Of a stretch of 64,000 nt of DNA, positions 20,667-28,045 are shown in pieces. The stretch is from CAIWHR01 sp963846855 (GTDB lineage: Bacteria; Pseudomonadota; Gammaproteobacteria; Burkholderiales; Casimicrobiaceae). The translations under genes and the position numbers were made by a program. Within the stretch, counting starts at the first letter, position 1, and every line of letters begins with the position of its first letter. The notes under the pieces were generated by a model that had not been told where the DNA came from, did not search any database, and saw only the letters and a program-made list of their open reading frames with translations. The stretch is from contig CAWJXK010000012.1 of NCBI GenBank assembly GCA_963846855.1, positions 71,985 through 135,984 of the forward strand, given 5' to 3'.

Positions 20667-22166
20667 ATGGAATTTACCATAAAAAGTGGCAGTCCCGAGA
20701 AGCAGCGGAGCGCGTGCGTCGTCGTCGGTGTTTTCGATAACCGCAAGCTTTCGCTGTCGGCGGAGCTGATCGATCGCGCCTCAAACGGTTATATCAGCGA
20801 AATCATCCGCCGGGGGGACATGGAGGGCCGGCTCGGCGCGACGCTGCTCCTGCACAATGTCCGCGGGACGCTCGCCGATCGCGTCCTCCTGGTCGGACTT
20901 GGCAAGGAGCGCGATTTCCGGGACAAGGAATTCCGGTCGGCGGTGAAGTCGGCGGTCAAGCTGCTGAACGAGACCGGGTCCTACGAGGCGGTGATCTACC
21001 TGACCGAGGAAAAGGTCAAGCGGCGCGAGGTCGCCTGGCGCGTCGAGCATGCGGTGGTCGTGGCGATGGAGGCGGTCTATCGGTTCGACCGGCTGAAGAG
21101 CGAAAAGGTCGACGTCCGCCGCCCGCTGCGCAAGCTGACGCTGTCGGTGCCGCAGCGGTCCGACCTCGACGACGGCGAAGCCGCCGCGGCGCGCGGGCTC
21201 GCCATCGCCCACGGGATGGACCTCACGCGCGACCTCGGCAACCTGCCCGGAAACATCTGCACGCCAACCTATCTCGGCGAGCGCGCGCTCGAGATGGCGA
21301 AGGAGTTTCCCGATCTCAAGGTGACGGTGCTCGAGCGCCCGCAGATCGAGGAGCTCAAGATGGGCTCCTTCCTGTCGGTGACCAACGGCAGCGACGAGCC
21401 GCCGCGCTTCATTGTCTTCGAATACAACGGCAGCGCCCGAAAGCAGCGCCCGGTGGTGCTGGTCGGCAAGGGAATCACGTTCGACAGCGGCGGCATCTCG
21501 ATCAAGCCGGCGCCGGACATGGACCACATGAAATTCGATATGTGCGGCGCGGCGAGCGTCTTCGGCACGCTCCGCGCCATCGTCGAGCTCAAGGCCAAGG
21601 TCAACGTGGTCGGCCTGGTCGCCGCCTGCGAGAACCTGCCGTCCGGGCGTGCGACCAAGCCCGGCGACATCGTGACCAGCATGTCCGGCCAGACCATCGA
21701 GGTGCTCAACACCGACGCCGAAGGCCGCCTGATCCTCGCCGACGCGCTCACCTACGCGGAGCGCTACGAGCCGGAGGCGGTGGTCGACATCGCGACGTTG
21801 ACCGGGGCGATGGTGATCTCGCTCGGCCACATCGCCTGCGGCGTGTTCAGCAACAACGACGCGCTTGCCCGAGCGCTCCTCACCGCGGGCGACGATGCGT
21901 TCGACCGCGGCTGGCAGCTGCCGCTGTGGGACGACTATCAGGACGGCCTCAAGAGCAATTTCGCCGACTTCGCCAATGTCTCGGGGGGACGCGCCGGCGG
22001 CAGCATCACGGCCGCCTGCTTCCTGTCGCGCTTCACGAAGAAGTACGACTGGGCGCACCTCGACATCGCCGGCGTCGCCAACAAGGACGGCGCCGAGAAG
22101 GGCGCCACCGGCCGGCCCGTGCCGATGCTCACGACGTGGCTGCTCTCGCAGGAGGCCGCGGCCTGA
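20667..22166 (+). CDS. pepA: Leucyl aminopeptidase (M17 cytosol aminopeptidase)
   Basis: Hexameric cytosolic di-metal aminopeptidase that removes N-terminal residues from peptides. It has 499 residues. The N-terminal macro-like domain covers about residues 1-165. The catalytic domain carries VGKGITFDSGGISIKP (metal and catalytic Lys), MKFDMCGAASV and the family signature NTDAEGRLILADAL. ATG at 20667 has a G-rich ribosome site. E. coli PepA also binds DNA at cer sites and carAB; whether that holds here cannot be seen. holC follows 29 bases downstream. Confidence 0.96.
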   Translation: MEFTIKSGSPEKQRSACVVVGVFDNRKLSLSAELIDRASNGYISEIIRRGDMEGRLGATLLLHNVRGTLADRVLLVGLGKERDFRDKEFRSAVKSAVKLLNETGSYEAVIYLTEEKVKRREVAWRVEHAVVVAMEAVYRFDRLKSEKVDVRRPLRKLTLSVPQRSDLDDGEAAAARGLAIAHGMDLTRDLGNLPGNICTPTYLGERALEMAKEFPDLKVTVLERPQIEELKMGSFLSVTNGSDEPPRFIVFEYNGSARKQRPVVLVGKGITFDSGGISIKPAPDMDHMKFDMCGAASVFGTLRAIVELKAKVNVVGLVAACENLPSGRATKPGDIVTSMSGQTIEVLNTDAEGRLILADALTYAERYEPEAVVDIATLTGAMVISLGHIACGVFSNNDALARALLTAGDDAFDRGWQLPLWDDYQDGLKSNFADFANVSGGRAGGSITAACFLSRFTKKYDWAHLDIAGVANKDGAEKGATGRPVPMLTTWLLSQEAAA

Positions 22167-22195
22167 GATTCGCGAACCTCGAGCGCGCGCCGACG

Positions 22196-22621
22196 ATGAC
22201 CACCATCGATTTCTACACGCACTGCGCGGACCGCCACGAGGTCGCGGCGAAGCTCGTGGCGAAGGCGTGGGCGCAGCACGGCAGCGTGCGTGTGCTGACC
22301 GAGGACGCGGCGGAGACCGACGCGTTCGACCGCTTCCTGTGGCAGGTGCCGGCCACCGGATTCGCGCCGCACTGCCGCCTCGCGAGCCCGCTCGCGGCGG
22401 AAACGCCGATCATCGTCGACCATGCGCAGGAGCATTCCGGCCCCGCCGTCGTGCTGATCAACCTCCACCCGTCGCCGCCGCCGTTCTTCTCGCGCTTCGA
22501 GCGGCTGGCCGACATTGTCGGCGCCGGCGAGCGCTGGGTCGCCGCGGGCCGCGAGCGCTGGCGGTACTACCAGACGCGCGGGTATGAGCTTCGCCCTCAC
22601 AATCTCTCCGAGCGAACCTGA
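22196..22621 (+). CDS. holC: DNA polymerase III chi subunit
   Basis: Accessory subunit of the clamp loader that links replicase to single-stranded-DNA-binding protein. It has 141 residues starting MTTIDFYTHCADRHEVAAKL; the stretch VLTEDAAETDAFDRFLWQ and the WRYYQTRGYEL ending are typical of HolC. ATG at 22196 is chosen because the open frame upstream runs through pepA out of phase. It is in an operon between pepA and the following hypothetical gene, which starts 3 bases later. Confidence 0.92.
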   Translation: MTTIDFYTHCADRHEVAAKLVAKAWAQHGSVRVLTEDAAETDAFDRFLWQVPATGFAPHCRLASPLAAETPIIVDHAQEHSGPAVVLINLHPSPPPFFSRFERLADIVGAGERWVAAGRERWRYYQTRGYELRPHNLSERT

Positions 22622-22624
22622 AGC

Positions 22625-23512
22625 ATGGCGAGCGCGCGCGAACTGCTGGAGCAGGCCGACGCGCTGATGCGGCGCAATCGCCGTCCACCGCGGGGTGAAG
22701 ACATTCCCGAGCTGACCGACGCCATACCCAAGGGAGCGCTGCCGCGCGCCGCAGTGCCCGTTCCCGCCGCGGCTCGTCGGGCTGCCGAGGCGCCGACCGC
22801 GTTCGATGACATCCCCGAGCTCACCGAGGCGGTCGAGGAGATCGAGGCGCCGTCGATCCAGGAATACCCCGACGACCCGGACGAGCTGTCGCGCTGGCTG
22901 CAGGAGAACGAGCCGCCGATTCCCGAGCGCCGGCCGTCGAGCGCACCGCGCGAGGCGGGACTGACTCCGCCGGCGGCGTTCGCCCCGGCGGCGCCGCGTG
23001 CGAATGCGCCGCCGCCCGAGTCCATCGCGCCGCCGGCTGAGCGAATTCCCACCGAGGCGCTGATGCCCGACAGCGGGCAAACCGCGATCGCACGGCCGAC
23101 GGAGGCCGCGGAGCTCGTGCCGATCGCCGAGCCTGCCGAGGAAATAATCGCCGACGATTTTCCTGCCGCGGAATTTGTCGATACTGCGCCCGCCGGCGAG
23201 ATCTTCGCCGATGACGTTGCCGCCACGATCACGCCGACCGCCGGCAGCACAGGGTTGCCGATCGACACCGACGATCCGGAGCGCTGGAAGGCGCTCGCGG
23301 AAGAAATCCGCATGCAGGTGCTGCAACGGATCGACATCTTCACCGACACGGGCCTGCGCGAGCAGCTGACGGCGAGGCTGCAGCCGGTGGTCGACCGCGC
23401 GAGCGCGGATCTCGTGGCCACGATCAATCGCGAAGTGGGGCAGTTGCTGCGGACGTACATCGCAGAGGCGATCGAGCGCGAGATCGAGCACTGGCGGCAC
23501 GGCGGCGGATGA
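22625..23512 (+). CDS. Acidic Pro/Ala-rich hypothetical protein downstream of holC
   Basis: A 295-residue protein of unknown function starting MASARELLEQADALMRRNRR. The pattern DIPELT(D/E)A occurs twice near the N-terminus (about 26 and 62). A long low-complexity Pro/Ala/Glu segment (about 90-210) is probably disordered. The last ~75 residues form a predicted amphipathic helical domain (QVLQRIDIFTDTGLREQLTARL ... REVGQLLRTYIAEAIEREIE). No signal peptide or membrane segment. It is translationally close to holC (3-base gap). Similar proteins are, to my knowledge, common between holC and valS in betaproteobacteria, suggesting a conserved but unnamed role. Confidence 0.75.
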   Translation: MASARELLEQADALMRRNRRPPRGEDIPELTDAIPKGALPRAAVPVPAAARRAAEAPTAFDDIPELTEAVEEIEAPSIQEYPDDPDELSRWLQENEPPIPERRPSSAPREAGLTPPAAFAPAAPRANAPPPESIAPPAERIPTEALMPDSGQTAIARPTEAAELVPIAEPAEEIIADDFPAAEFVDTAPAGEIFADDVAATITPTAGSTGLPIDTDDPERWKALAEEIRMQVLQRIDIFTDTGLREQLTARLQPVVDRASADLVATINREVGQLLRTYIAEAIEREIEHWRHGGG

Positions 23513-23571
23513 TGCCCGGTGCGCCCGCCGCGTACGGCGTGGCGCCGGCGATTCATGATATGCTGCCGCGC

Positions 23572-23661
23572 ATGAGCCGTAGCGTCTCGCCTGTCGCCGC
23601 CTGCGCCTATGCGTGGGATTATTATTTCTGGGCACCGACCCGGGACCGCACTCGACCGTAA
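23572..23661 (+). CDS. Candidate aromatic leader peptide of the DAHP synthase operon
   Basis: A 29-codon ORF ending TAA at 23659. Residues 13-20 read YAWDYYFW: Tyr13, Trp15, Tyr17, Tyr18, Phe19 and Trp20, six aromatics in eight codons. An in-frame ATG at 23560 would add four residues. The ORF ends 26 bases before a stem-loop terminator that precedes a DAHP synthase gene, the classical layout of a ribosome-mediated attenuator. Caveats: there is no clear Shine-Dalgarno sequence before either ATG, and TATGCT at 23559-23564 could be a -10 box, which would make the message nearly leaderless. Confidence 0.7.
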   Translation: MSRSVSPVAACAYAWDYYFWAPTRDRTRP

Positions 23662-23693
23662 CAACGGCACGGAATTCAGCAAACGTCGGGCGG
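23646..23693 (+). promoter_or_regulatory. Candidate antiterminator pairing
   Basis: CCGC (23646-23649) and CGAC (23653-23656), inside the end of the leader ORF, can pair with GCGG (23690-23693) and GTCG (23685-23688). The pairing overlaps the 5' arm of the terminator stem, so the two structures exclude each other. A ribosome stalled at the aromatic codons (23608-23631) would leave this segment free to pair. Inferred by eye; no folding energies computed. Confidence 0.5.
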
Positions 23694-23720
23694 CCCCTCA
23701 AAGGCCGCCCGCTTTGTTTT
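23688..23720 (+). terminator. Attenuator terminator before the DAHP synthase genes
   Basis: A perfect eight-pair stem GGGCGGCC / GGCCGCCC (23688-23695 and 23703-23710) with a seven-base loop, followed by GCTTTGTTTT. It stands 20 bases upstream of the aroG-type start at 23741, so it can only act on a transcript begun upstream, consistent with attenuation. Confidence 0.8.
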
Positions 23721-23740
23721 GATCCATCGGAGAACCCGCG

Positions 23741-24757
23741 ATGATCATCGTGATGCAACCCGAGGCCGACAACGCGGCGATCGCCGCGGTCGAGGCGAAG
23801 ATCCGCTCCCACGGGCTCGACGTGCACATCTCGCGCGGGACCGAGCGCACGCTCATCGGCGCGGTCGGCGACGAGCGCAAGCTCGACCCCGAGATGTTCG
23901 ACTCGATGCCCGGCGTCGAGAAGTCGATGCACATCGTCAAGCCGTACAAGCTCGTCGCGCGCGAGTGGCACAAGGCGAACACGATCATCGACGTCGGCGG
24001 CGCGGCATTCGGCGGCAAGACGGTGCAGGTGATCGCGGGACCGTGTTCCGTCGAGACGCCGCCGCAGATGGACGCCGCCGCCGACGGCGTCAAGGCCGGA
24101 GGCGCGCGGTTGATGCGCGGCGGCGCGTTCAAGCCGCGCACGTCGCCGTACGCGTTCCAGGGCAAGGGGGTCGACGGGCTCAAGCTGCTGAAGGACGCCG
24201 CCGGACGCCACGGGCTCCCCGTCGTCACCGAGTTGATGGACGTGCGCATGCTCGACACGTTCGTCGAGCACGGCGTCGACGTGATCCAGATCGGCACGCG
24301 CAACATGCAGAATTTCGATCTGCTGAAGGCCGTGGGACAGGTGCAGATCCCGGTGATCCTGAAGCGGGGGATGAGCGCGACCATCGCCGAGTGGCTGATG
24401 GCCGCCGAATACATCGCCGCCGGCGGCAATCACAACATCATCTTCTGCGAGCGCGGCATCCGCACCTTCGAGACGGCGTACCGCAACGTGCTGGACGTCA
24501 CCGCGATCCCGGTGCTCAAGCGCGAGACGCATCTGCCGGTGATCGTCGATCCGTCGCACGCGGGCGGCAAGGCATGGATGGTCCCGGCGCTGTCGCTGGC
24601 GGCGGTCGCCGCGGGCGCCGACGGGCTCTTGATCGAGATCCATCCGAAGCCCGTCGAAGCGTGGTGCGACGCCGACCAGGCCCTCACTCCCGCGGAATTC
24701 GCCGGGCTGATGGGCCAGCTTCGCGCGGTGGCGCGCGCGCTCGGCCGGGATATGTGA
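23741..24757 (+). CDS. 3-deoxy-7-phosphoheptulonate synthase, type I-beta
   Basis: Condenses phosphoenolpyruvate and erythrose-4-phosphate to DAHP, the first committed step to aromatic amino acids. It has 338 residues. An N-terminal ferredoxin-like regulatory domain (about 1-75; MIIVMQPEADNAAIAAVEAKI) is fused to a KDO8P-synthase-like barrel with IAGPCSVET, RGGAFKPRTSPYAFQG, IGTRNMQNFDLL and IVDPSHAGGK. This architecture is that of the Bacillus/Thermotoga enzyme, not of E. coli AroG/F/H. In known members the N-terminal domain binds Tyr or Phe. GGAGA precedes the ATG. It directly follows the attenuator and is 53 bases ahead of a second, unrelated DAHP synthase. Confidence 0.93.
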   Translation: MIIVMQPEADNAAIAAVEAKIRSHGLDVHISRGTERTLIGAVGDERKLDPEMFDSMPGVEKSMHIVKPYKLVAREWHKANTIIDVGGAAFGGKTVQVIAGPCSVETPPQMDAAADGVKAGGARLMRGGAFKPRTSPYAFQGKGVDGLKLLKDAAGRHGLPVVTELMDVRMLDTFVEHGVDVIQIGTRNMQNFDLLKAVGQVQIPVILKRGMSATIAEWLMAAEYIAAGGNHNIIFCERGIRTFETAYRNVLDVTAIPVLKRETHLPVIVDPSHAGGKAWMVPALSLAAVAAGADGLLIEIHPKPVEAWCDADQALTPAEFAGLMGQLRAVARALGRDM

Positions 24758-24810
24758 TCGTCGGGCCGCGCCTCGCCGGCTGACCGCGTCATCCGCAACT
24801 AGCGATCCCG

Positions 24811-25848
24811 ATGCACACGGACGATCTTCGCATCAGCCGGGTCCGCCCGCTGCTGGCGCCGGCCATCCTGTTCGAAGAGATTCCGGTCACGGCGCGCGGC
24901 AGCGAATGCGTGAGCGATGCACGGCGCGCGATCGAGGCGATCCTTCGCGGTGACGACATGCGACTGCTCGTCGTCGTGGGGCCGTGCTCGATCCACGACA
25001 CCAAGGCGGCCGTCGAATACGCGGAGCGCCTGCGCGAGCTCGCCCTGCGCGTGCGCGATCGCCTCTTCCTCGTCATGCGGGTGTACTTCGAGAAGCCGCG
25101 CACGGTCGTCGGCTGGAAGGGCCTCATCAACGACCCGGATCTCGACGGGTCCTACCGGATCAACGAAGGGCTGCGGCAGGCCCGCCAGCTCCTTGCCGAC
25201 CTGGCCGAACTCGGCCTGCCTGCGGGTACCGAATTTCTCGACACGACGTTCGGGCAGTTCTTCGCCGACCTCGTGAGCTGGGGTGCGATCGGCGCGCGCA
25301 CCGTCGAGAGCCAGGTCCACCGCGAGCTCGCCTCGGGGCTGTCGATGCCCGTCGGCTTCAAGAATCGCACCGACGGCAACGTGCAGGTCGCGGTGGAGGC
25401 GATCCTGGCCGCGCGTGCGCGCCATCTGTTTCCCTCGCTCACCAAGGAGGGCGCGCCCGCGATCTTCGAGACCACCGGCAATGCGTACGGGCATCTCGTG
25501 CTGCGCGGCGGCGCGGTGACCGGGCCGAACTTCGGTCGCGACGCGATCGCGGCGGCGCTGGACAAGCTGCGCGCTGCCAACCTGCCGGACGTCGTGATGG
25601 TCGATTGCAGCCACGGCAACAGCGAGAAGCGCCCGGAACGCCAGCTCGACGTGATGGATGACGTGATCGGGCAGCGGCTCGCGGGGCAGACCGCCGTGAG
25701 GGCGCTGATGATCGAAAGTCACCTGCGCGGCGGACGCCAGGAGCTTGGCGCAGGAGTGCTCGCGTACGGGCAGAGCATCACCGACGCGTGTCTCGGCTTC
25801 GACGAAACGCGACGCGCGATCGAGATGGTTGCGAGCCGCTTGGGCTAA
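24811..25848 (+). CDS. aroG: 3-deoxy-7-phosphoheptulonate synthase, type I-alpha (AroG/F/H family)
   Basis: Same reaction as the preceding enzyme but of the E. coli AroG/AroF/AroH subtype. It has 345 residues starting MHTDDLRISRVRPLLAP. Diagnostic stretches are VVVGPCSIHDTKAAVEYA, RVYFEKPRTVVGWKGLINDP, GAIGARTVESQVHRELAS, VGFKNRTDGNVQVA and VDCSHGNSEK. The subtype is feedback-inhibited by one of Phe, Tyr or Trp through its own N-terminal region; the specificity cannot be set from sequence by eye. The 53-base gap and shared strand suggest co-transcription with the I-beta gene under the attenuator. Confidence 0.94.
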   Translation: MHTDDLRISRVRPLLAPAILFEEIPVTARGSECVSDARRAIEAILRGDDMRLLVVVGPCSIHDTKAAVEYAERLRELALRVRDRLFLVMRVYFEKPRTVVGWKGLINDPDLDGSYRINEGLRQARQLLADLAELGLPAGTEFLDTTFGQFFADLVSWGAIGARTVESQVHRELASGLSMPVGFKNRTDGNVQVAVEAILAARARHLFPSLTKEGAPAIFETTGNAYGHLVLRGGAVTGPNFGRDAIAAALDKLRAANLPDVVMVDCSHGNSEKRPERQLDVMDDVIGQRLAGQTAVRALMIESHLRGGRQELGAGVLAYGQSITDACLGFDETRRAIEMVASRLG

Positions 25849-25942
25849 CGCGGGATCGGCGGCACGGGCGCCCCGATTCGTGTTACGTTGCGCGCGTCAC
25901 GCTTGGCGGCGTCATCAATTGAATCAGCGAGAGGAGGCGCGC

Positions 25943-26770
25943 ATGTCCGATGCATTCCGGTTCCGGGCACTCCGCGCGCTGACACTCCTGTGCATCGTAG
26001 CGTCGGGGTCCGTCCAGGCGGCGGGTCCGGCACCATTCACGGTGCCAGCGGATTCCACCATTCCTGGCGGGCCGCAGGGCGATGCGGTCAGGCTCGGGAG
26101 GTCCCTCATCACCGACACGCGCAAGTTGCTGCCCGGCAACGTCGGCAACGGCCTCGACTGCTCCAATTGCCATCTTGGCGCGGGCACGAAGGAAGGTGCG
26201 GGTCCCTTCGTCGGGCTCTGGGGCATGTTCCCGGAATACTCCAGCCGGGATGGCCGCATCGATTCGATGCAGCAGCGCGTCAACGACTGTTTCGAGCGCT
26301 CGATGAACGGCAAGGCGCTTGCCCTCGCTTCGCGGGAAATGAACGCAATCCTGATGTACATCCAGTGGCTGTCGACCGGAGTCCCGGTGGGCGAGGAGGT
26401 CGTCGGGCGCGGGATGGGTGAGGTCAACACGGACCTCAAACCAAATGCCGTGCACGGCAGGCAGGTCTACGCCGAGAAATGCGCGAGCTGCCACGGAGTC
26501 AACGGATCGGGCACCCCGAATCCGGCGGGCGGCTACGTGTTCCCGCCGGTCTGGGGCGAGGCGTCGTTCAACGTCGGCGCCGGCATGGCGCGCACCTACA
26601 CGGCTGCGGCATTCATCAAGCACAACATGCCGCTGGGGCAGGGCGGCTCGCTGAGCGACCAGGACGCGATCGACGTCGCCCAATATATGGCGCATCAGCC
26701 GCGGCCTGCTTACGCCGCCGCAAGGAGCGACTACGCGAAGGGCATGAAGCCCAAGGATGCGCGCAACTGA
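25943..26770 (+). CDS. Periplasmic dihaem cytochrome c, thiosulfate dehydrogenase (TsdA)-like
   Basis: A 275-residue exported cytochrome. The signal peptide ends about residue 27 (VASGSVQAA). Haem sites are CSNCH (Cys73, Cys76, His77) and CASCH (Cys180, Cys183, His184). The segment between them, FPEYSSRDGRIDSMQQRVND followed by CFERSMNGKAL, matches TsdA enzymes, in which a cysteine at this place (here Cys116) is the unusual axial ligand of the catalytic haem. TsdA oxidises thiosulfate to tetrathionate or does the reverse. ATG at 25943 follows GAGGAGG. No sox or tetrathionate genes are nearby, so the role is inferred from sequence only. Confidence 0.8.
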   Translation: MSDAFRFRALRALTLLCIVASGSVQAAGPAPFTVPADSTIPGGPQGDAVRLGRSLITDTRKLLPGNVGNGLDCSNCHLGAGTKEGAGPFVGLWGMFPEYSSRDGRIDSMQQRVNDCFERSMNGKALALASREMNAILMYIQWLSTGVPVGEEVVGRGMGEVNTDLKPNAVHGRQVYAEKCASCHGVNGSGTPNPAGGYVFPPVWGEASFNVGAGMARTYTAAAFIKHNMPLGQGGSLSDQDAIDVAQYMAHQPRPAYAAARSDYAKGMKPKDARN

Positions 26771-26827
26771 ACATCTGCCTCGCGACCGCCCGCAGACGCG
26801 CCGATCGCGGAGGCAACGCCCTGTTCG

Positions 26828-27256
26828 TTACTCGGGAACGGTCGCGCCCGAGCCGCCCATCTCCTTCGGCATGTCCTTCATCTTTGGGAGCCCGTCCCTG
26901 ATGTGGAGAACCGTCTCGCCATAGTGGACGTGAAGCTTCGGCTCATGGCGGTACGTCGGGATCGTGGCGGCGTAGACGTCGATCAGCCCGAATGGCGGAT
27001 GATCCGTCATCAGGTGGCCGCCGCAGGTCTTGCAGAACTTGCGATAGCTGTTTTCGGTCTTGTGGAAAGTGCCAATGTTGTCGGCGCCCTTGGTGATCTT
27101 CACTGCGTCCGGTTTCCAGAGACTGAACGCGTTGACCGGGGCAGCCGCCCAACTGCGGCACGACGCGCAGTGACAGTAGCCTGCCGCGACGGGCTCGCCC
27201 GTGACGGTGAGTTCGACGGCGCCGCAAAAGCAGCTTCCCTTATAAGTGTCGCTCAT
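26828..27256 (-). CDS. GFA-family protein (glutathione-dependent formaldehyde-activating-like)
   Basis: A small zinc protein of 142 residues. Paired cysteines GSCFCGAVEL, GYCHCASCRSW and KFCKTCGGHL bind two zinc ions as in Gfa/CENP-V domain proteins. Some relatives were reported to speed the reaction of formaldehyde with glutathione; most are uncharacterised and that function should not be assumed. ATG at 27256 follows AGAGGAG; the frame is open further upstream but without homology. It is convergent with the cytochrome gene. Confidence 0.88.
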   Translation of the reverse strand: MSDTYKGSCFCGAVELTVTGEPVAAGYCHCASCRSWAAAPVNAFSLWKPDAVKITKGADNIGTFHKTENSYRKFCKTCGGHLMTDHPPFGLIDVYAATIPTYRHEPKLHVHYGETVLHIRDGLPKMKDMPKEMGGSGATVPE

Positions 27257-27458
27257 GGTTTCTCCTCTCGGGGATGGAGGTTGCAGGCACGCGCGCCTGA
27301 ACGAATCGGACGCCGTCATTTTTCCATAATTCCGCGTTGCGCAGGTGCGGACCCGGCCGAACTCTTGCTGTGGCCGCGCGCTCGAGATGGACCGCGCCGC
27401 GTTCCCGACCACGAAGCGGCGGGCCCTGAAGCGGAGCCGCCTGCCGGGCGGGCACGCG

Positions 27459-27489
27459 TATAATTTCCACGGGCCCCGCGATGGCGGGG
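27459..27489 (+). promoter_or_regulatory. -10 box and 5' UTR hairpin ahead of the DUF3299 gene
   Basis: TATAAT at 27459-27464 within GCGTATAATTT. About ten bases later the expected transcript begins with a six-pair stem CCCCGC/GCGGGG (27474-27479, 27484-27489) and a GATG loop. No good -35 box. The DUF3299 start is 20 bases after the hairpin. Confidence 0.5.
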
Positions 27490-27508
27490 CGTCACGACAG
27501 GTGGACGC

Positions 27509-28033
27509 ATGAAGCACGTTGCCGTAATCGCGCTGGCCTGCGCGTCGTTGGTCGCCTTCGCGCCGACCGCGCCGGCCGTGACCGGTGTGCCGCCGGGCGG
27601 GCTGCCGCCGGCGGTCGACTACAGCACGATGCTCCTGCCCGAGCTCGCCGGCGTCGTGTCGTGGAAGACGCTCGCGCAGGTGGCGCCGGTCGCGAAGAAC
27701 GGGAAAATGGTCGCCGAATTCTCCAAGGACATCCTTGGCCTCGATCGCAAGGACGTCCGCGTGCAGGGGTTCATCATCCCGCTCGACATGGGCGACAAGC
27801 AGTCGCGATTCCTGCTCTCGTCGGTGCCGCCGCACTGCCAGTTCTGCCTGCCCGCCGGTCCGGACGGCGTGGTCGAGGTGCGTGCGAAGAAGCCGGTCCA
27901 GTACAGCTTCGAGCCAATCGTCGTCTCCGGCAGGTTTGCGGTGCTGAAGGACGACGAGGCGGGACTTCTTTATCGCCTCACCGACGCCGAGGAAGTTGCG
28001 GCGAGCGCGCCGGCGGCCGCGAAGGCCCGCTGA
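27509..28033 (+). CDS. Exported DUF3299 protein (metal-transport associated)
   Basis: A 174-residue protein with a signal peptide (MKHVAVIALACASLVAF ... PAV). The core VQGFIIPLDMGDKQSRFLLS, followed by SVPPHCQFCLPAGPDGVVEV, is the DUF3299 pattern, with a conserved His-Cys-x-x-Cys that could bind a metal. DUF3299 genes often sit beside zinc ABC transporters, and here it converges on znuB (12-base gap). Biochemical function is unknown; a role in periplasmic metal handling is inferred from context. Confidence 0.75.
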   Translation: MKHVAVIALACASLVAFAPTAPAVTGVPPGGLPPAVDYSTMLLPELAGVVSWKTLAQVAPVAKNGKMVAEFSKDILGLDRKDVRVQGFIIPLDMGDKQSRFLLSSVPPHCQFCLPAGPDGVVEVRAKKPVQYSFEPIVVSGRFAVLKDDEAGLLYRLTDAEEVAASAPAAAKAR

Positions 28034-28045
28034 GTCTCGTTCGCT

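Noticed and set aside
21938..24643. 901-codon minus-strand open frame
   Set aside because: Antisense to pepA, holC, the hypothetical gene and the I-beta DAHP synthase; composition of a shadow frame.
23741..24757. KDO-8-phosphate synthase as an alternative to DAHP synthase I-beta
   Set aside because: The N-terminal ferredoxin-like domain and the RGGAFKPRTSPYAFQG segment are those of DAHP synthase I-beta; KDO8P synthase lacks the extra domain.
26776..26815. Hairpin between the cytochrome and GFA genes as a terminator
   Set aside because: The arms (TGCCTCGCGA and TCGCGGAGGCA) pair with a bulge, but there is no T-run on either strand.
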